Made by a program: the position numbers and the translations under genes. Below are positions 13,944 through 14,396 of a stretch of 14,396 bases of DNA, piece by piece. How positions within the stretch are numbered: position 1 is the stretch's first letter; every line of letters begins with the position of its first letter. The stretch is from Chloroflexota bacterium (GTDB taxonomy: Bacteria; Chloroflexota; Limnocylindria; Limnocylindrales; CSP1-4). Under the pieces are notes generated by a model that was not told the DNA's origin, made no database searches, and saw nothing but the letters and a program-made list of their open reading frames with translations. The DNA lies in NCBI GenBank assembly GCA_021790715.1, contig JAJYGK010000104.1, forward strand, positions 1 to 14,396, read 5' to 3'.

Positions 13944-14396
13944 GTGGACGCCCGGCAGTCGATCCTCGATGTCGTCGGCGGGACCCCGCTGGTGCGACTC
14001 TCCCGGGTGACCCGGGACCTCGGGCCGGCCGACCGGCAGCCGACGATCCTCGCCAAGCTCGAGATGCTGAACCCGGGCGGATCGGTCAAGGACCGCATCG
14101 CGCTCGGGATGATCGAGGCCGCCGAGCGCGACGGGCTGCTGCTGCCGGGCGGGACCATCGTGGAGCCGACGAGCGGCAACACCGGGCACGGCCTGGCGAT
14201 CGCCGCAGCCCTCAAGGGCTACCGCTGCATCTTCGTGATGGCCGACAAGCAATCGACCGAGAAGCAGGCGCTGCTGCGGGCGTACGGCGCGGAGGTCGTG
14301 GTCTGCCCCACGAACGTGCCCCCCGAGTCGCCGGAGAGCTACTACTCGGTCGCGCGCCGGCTCGCCCGCGACATCCCGGGCGCGTTCCAGCCCGAC
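13944..14396 (+). CDS. Cystathionine beta-synthase / cysteine synthase family enzyme (3' partial)
   Basis: The 151 visible residues are the N-terminal part of a fold-type II PLP enzyme. 'GGTPLVRL' (~12-19), 'NPGGSVKDR' with the PLP lysine Lys49, and 'EPTSGNTG' (~74-81), the phosphate/substrate loop, are intact. The segment 'VCPTNVPPESPESYYSVARR' closely resembles actinobacterial cystathionine beta-synthase (Rv1077 type), which joins serine and homocysteine, more than CysK; the C-terminal CBS domains that would settle this lie beyond the edge. The GTG at 13944, 4 nt after the lgt stop, is the only reasonable start; no Shine-Dalgarno is visible. It is probably cotranscribed with lgt. The sulfur-amino-acid role has no direct link to lipoprotein lipidation. 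Confidence 0.88.
   Translation, partial: MDARQSILDVVGGTPLVRLSRVTRDLGPADRQPTILAKLEMLNPGGSVKDRIALGMIEAAERDGLLLPGGTIVEPTSGNTGHGLAIAAALKGYRCIFVMADKQSTEKQALLRAYGAEVVVCPTNVPPESPESYYSVARRLARDIPGAFQPD

Noticed and set aside
1..14396. Search for tRNA, rRNA, CRISPR arrays, insertion sequences, integrases and prophage genes
   Set aside because: No tRNA-like cloverleaf with CCA-type end, no regular spaced repeats, no transposase or integrase motifs and no terminal inverted repeats were seen by eye; gene content is ordinary chromosomal.

Overview
The window is very GC-rich, densely packed bacterial chromosome with no sign of mobile DNA, phage, CRISPR or RNA genes. Menaquinone methylation (MenG), lipoprotein lipidation (Lgt), SUF iron-sulfur assembly, an actinobacterial-type cystathionine beta-synthase, GTG starts, GTGA/ATGA overlaps and several TAnnnT -10 boxes placed 6-9 nt before start codons (leaderless style) fit a high-GC bacterium such as a Chloroflexota member (Limnocylindria-like) or a deep-branching actinobacterium. 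The sequence alone does not decide between them.

Layout. 1-2057 (minus): 3'-truncated multi-PAS sensory protein, running off the left edge, whose N-terminus looks like two tandem ABM-type alpha/beta-barrel domains. 2058-2284: divergent promoter region. 2285-3977 (plus): DUF3311 small membrane protein and an MctP-like sodium:solute symporter, overlapping by 11 bp. 3978-4185: a good sigma70-type promoter followed by a strongly folded ~150-nt leader. 4186-7279: sufB-sufD-Rieske ferredoxin, each overlapping the next. 7280-7421: hairpin and promoter. 7422-10067: membrane-anchored PAS-PAS-PAS-GAF-EAL c-di-GMP phosphodiesterase. 10120-10832: small two-TM protein and a cupin. 10879-12433: a PD-(D/E)XK-like protein of unknown role overlapping menG. 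12489-12965 (minus): single-TM acidic-tailed protein. 13025-13939: lgt. 13944-14396: cystathionine beta-synthase, cut by the right edge.

How they fit together. The SUF trio forms one translationally coupled unit, but sufC, sufS and sufU are not beside it, so the ATPase and sulfur donor must be encoded elsewhere. Two PAS-rich proteins, one ending in an intact EAL domain, point to sensory or second-messenger control; the left one is divergent from a carboxylate-type transporter it might control. The most unusual items are the structured suf leader starting at the predicted transcription start, the ABM-ABM-PAS protein with an internally duplicated sensory module, the PD-(D/E)XK-like protein coupled to menG, and the repeated leaderless promoter architecture.
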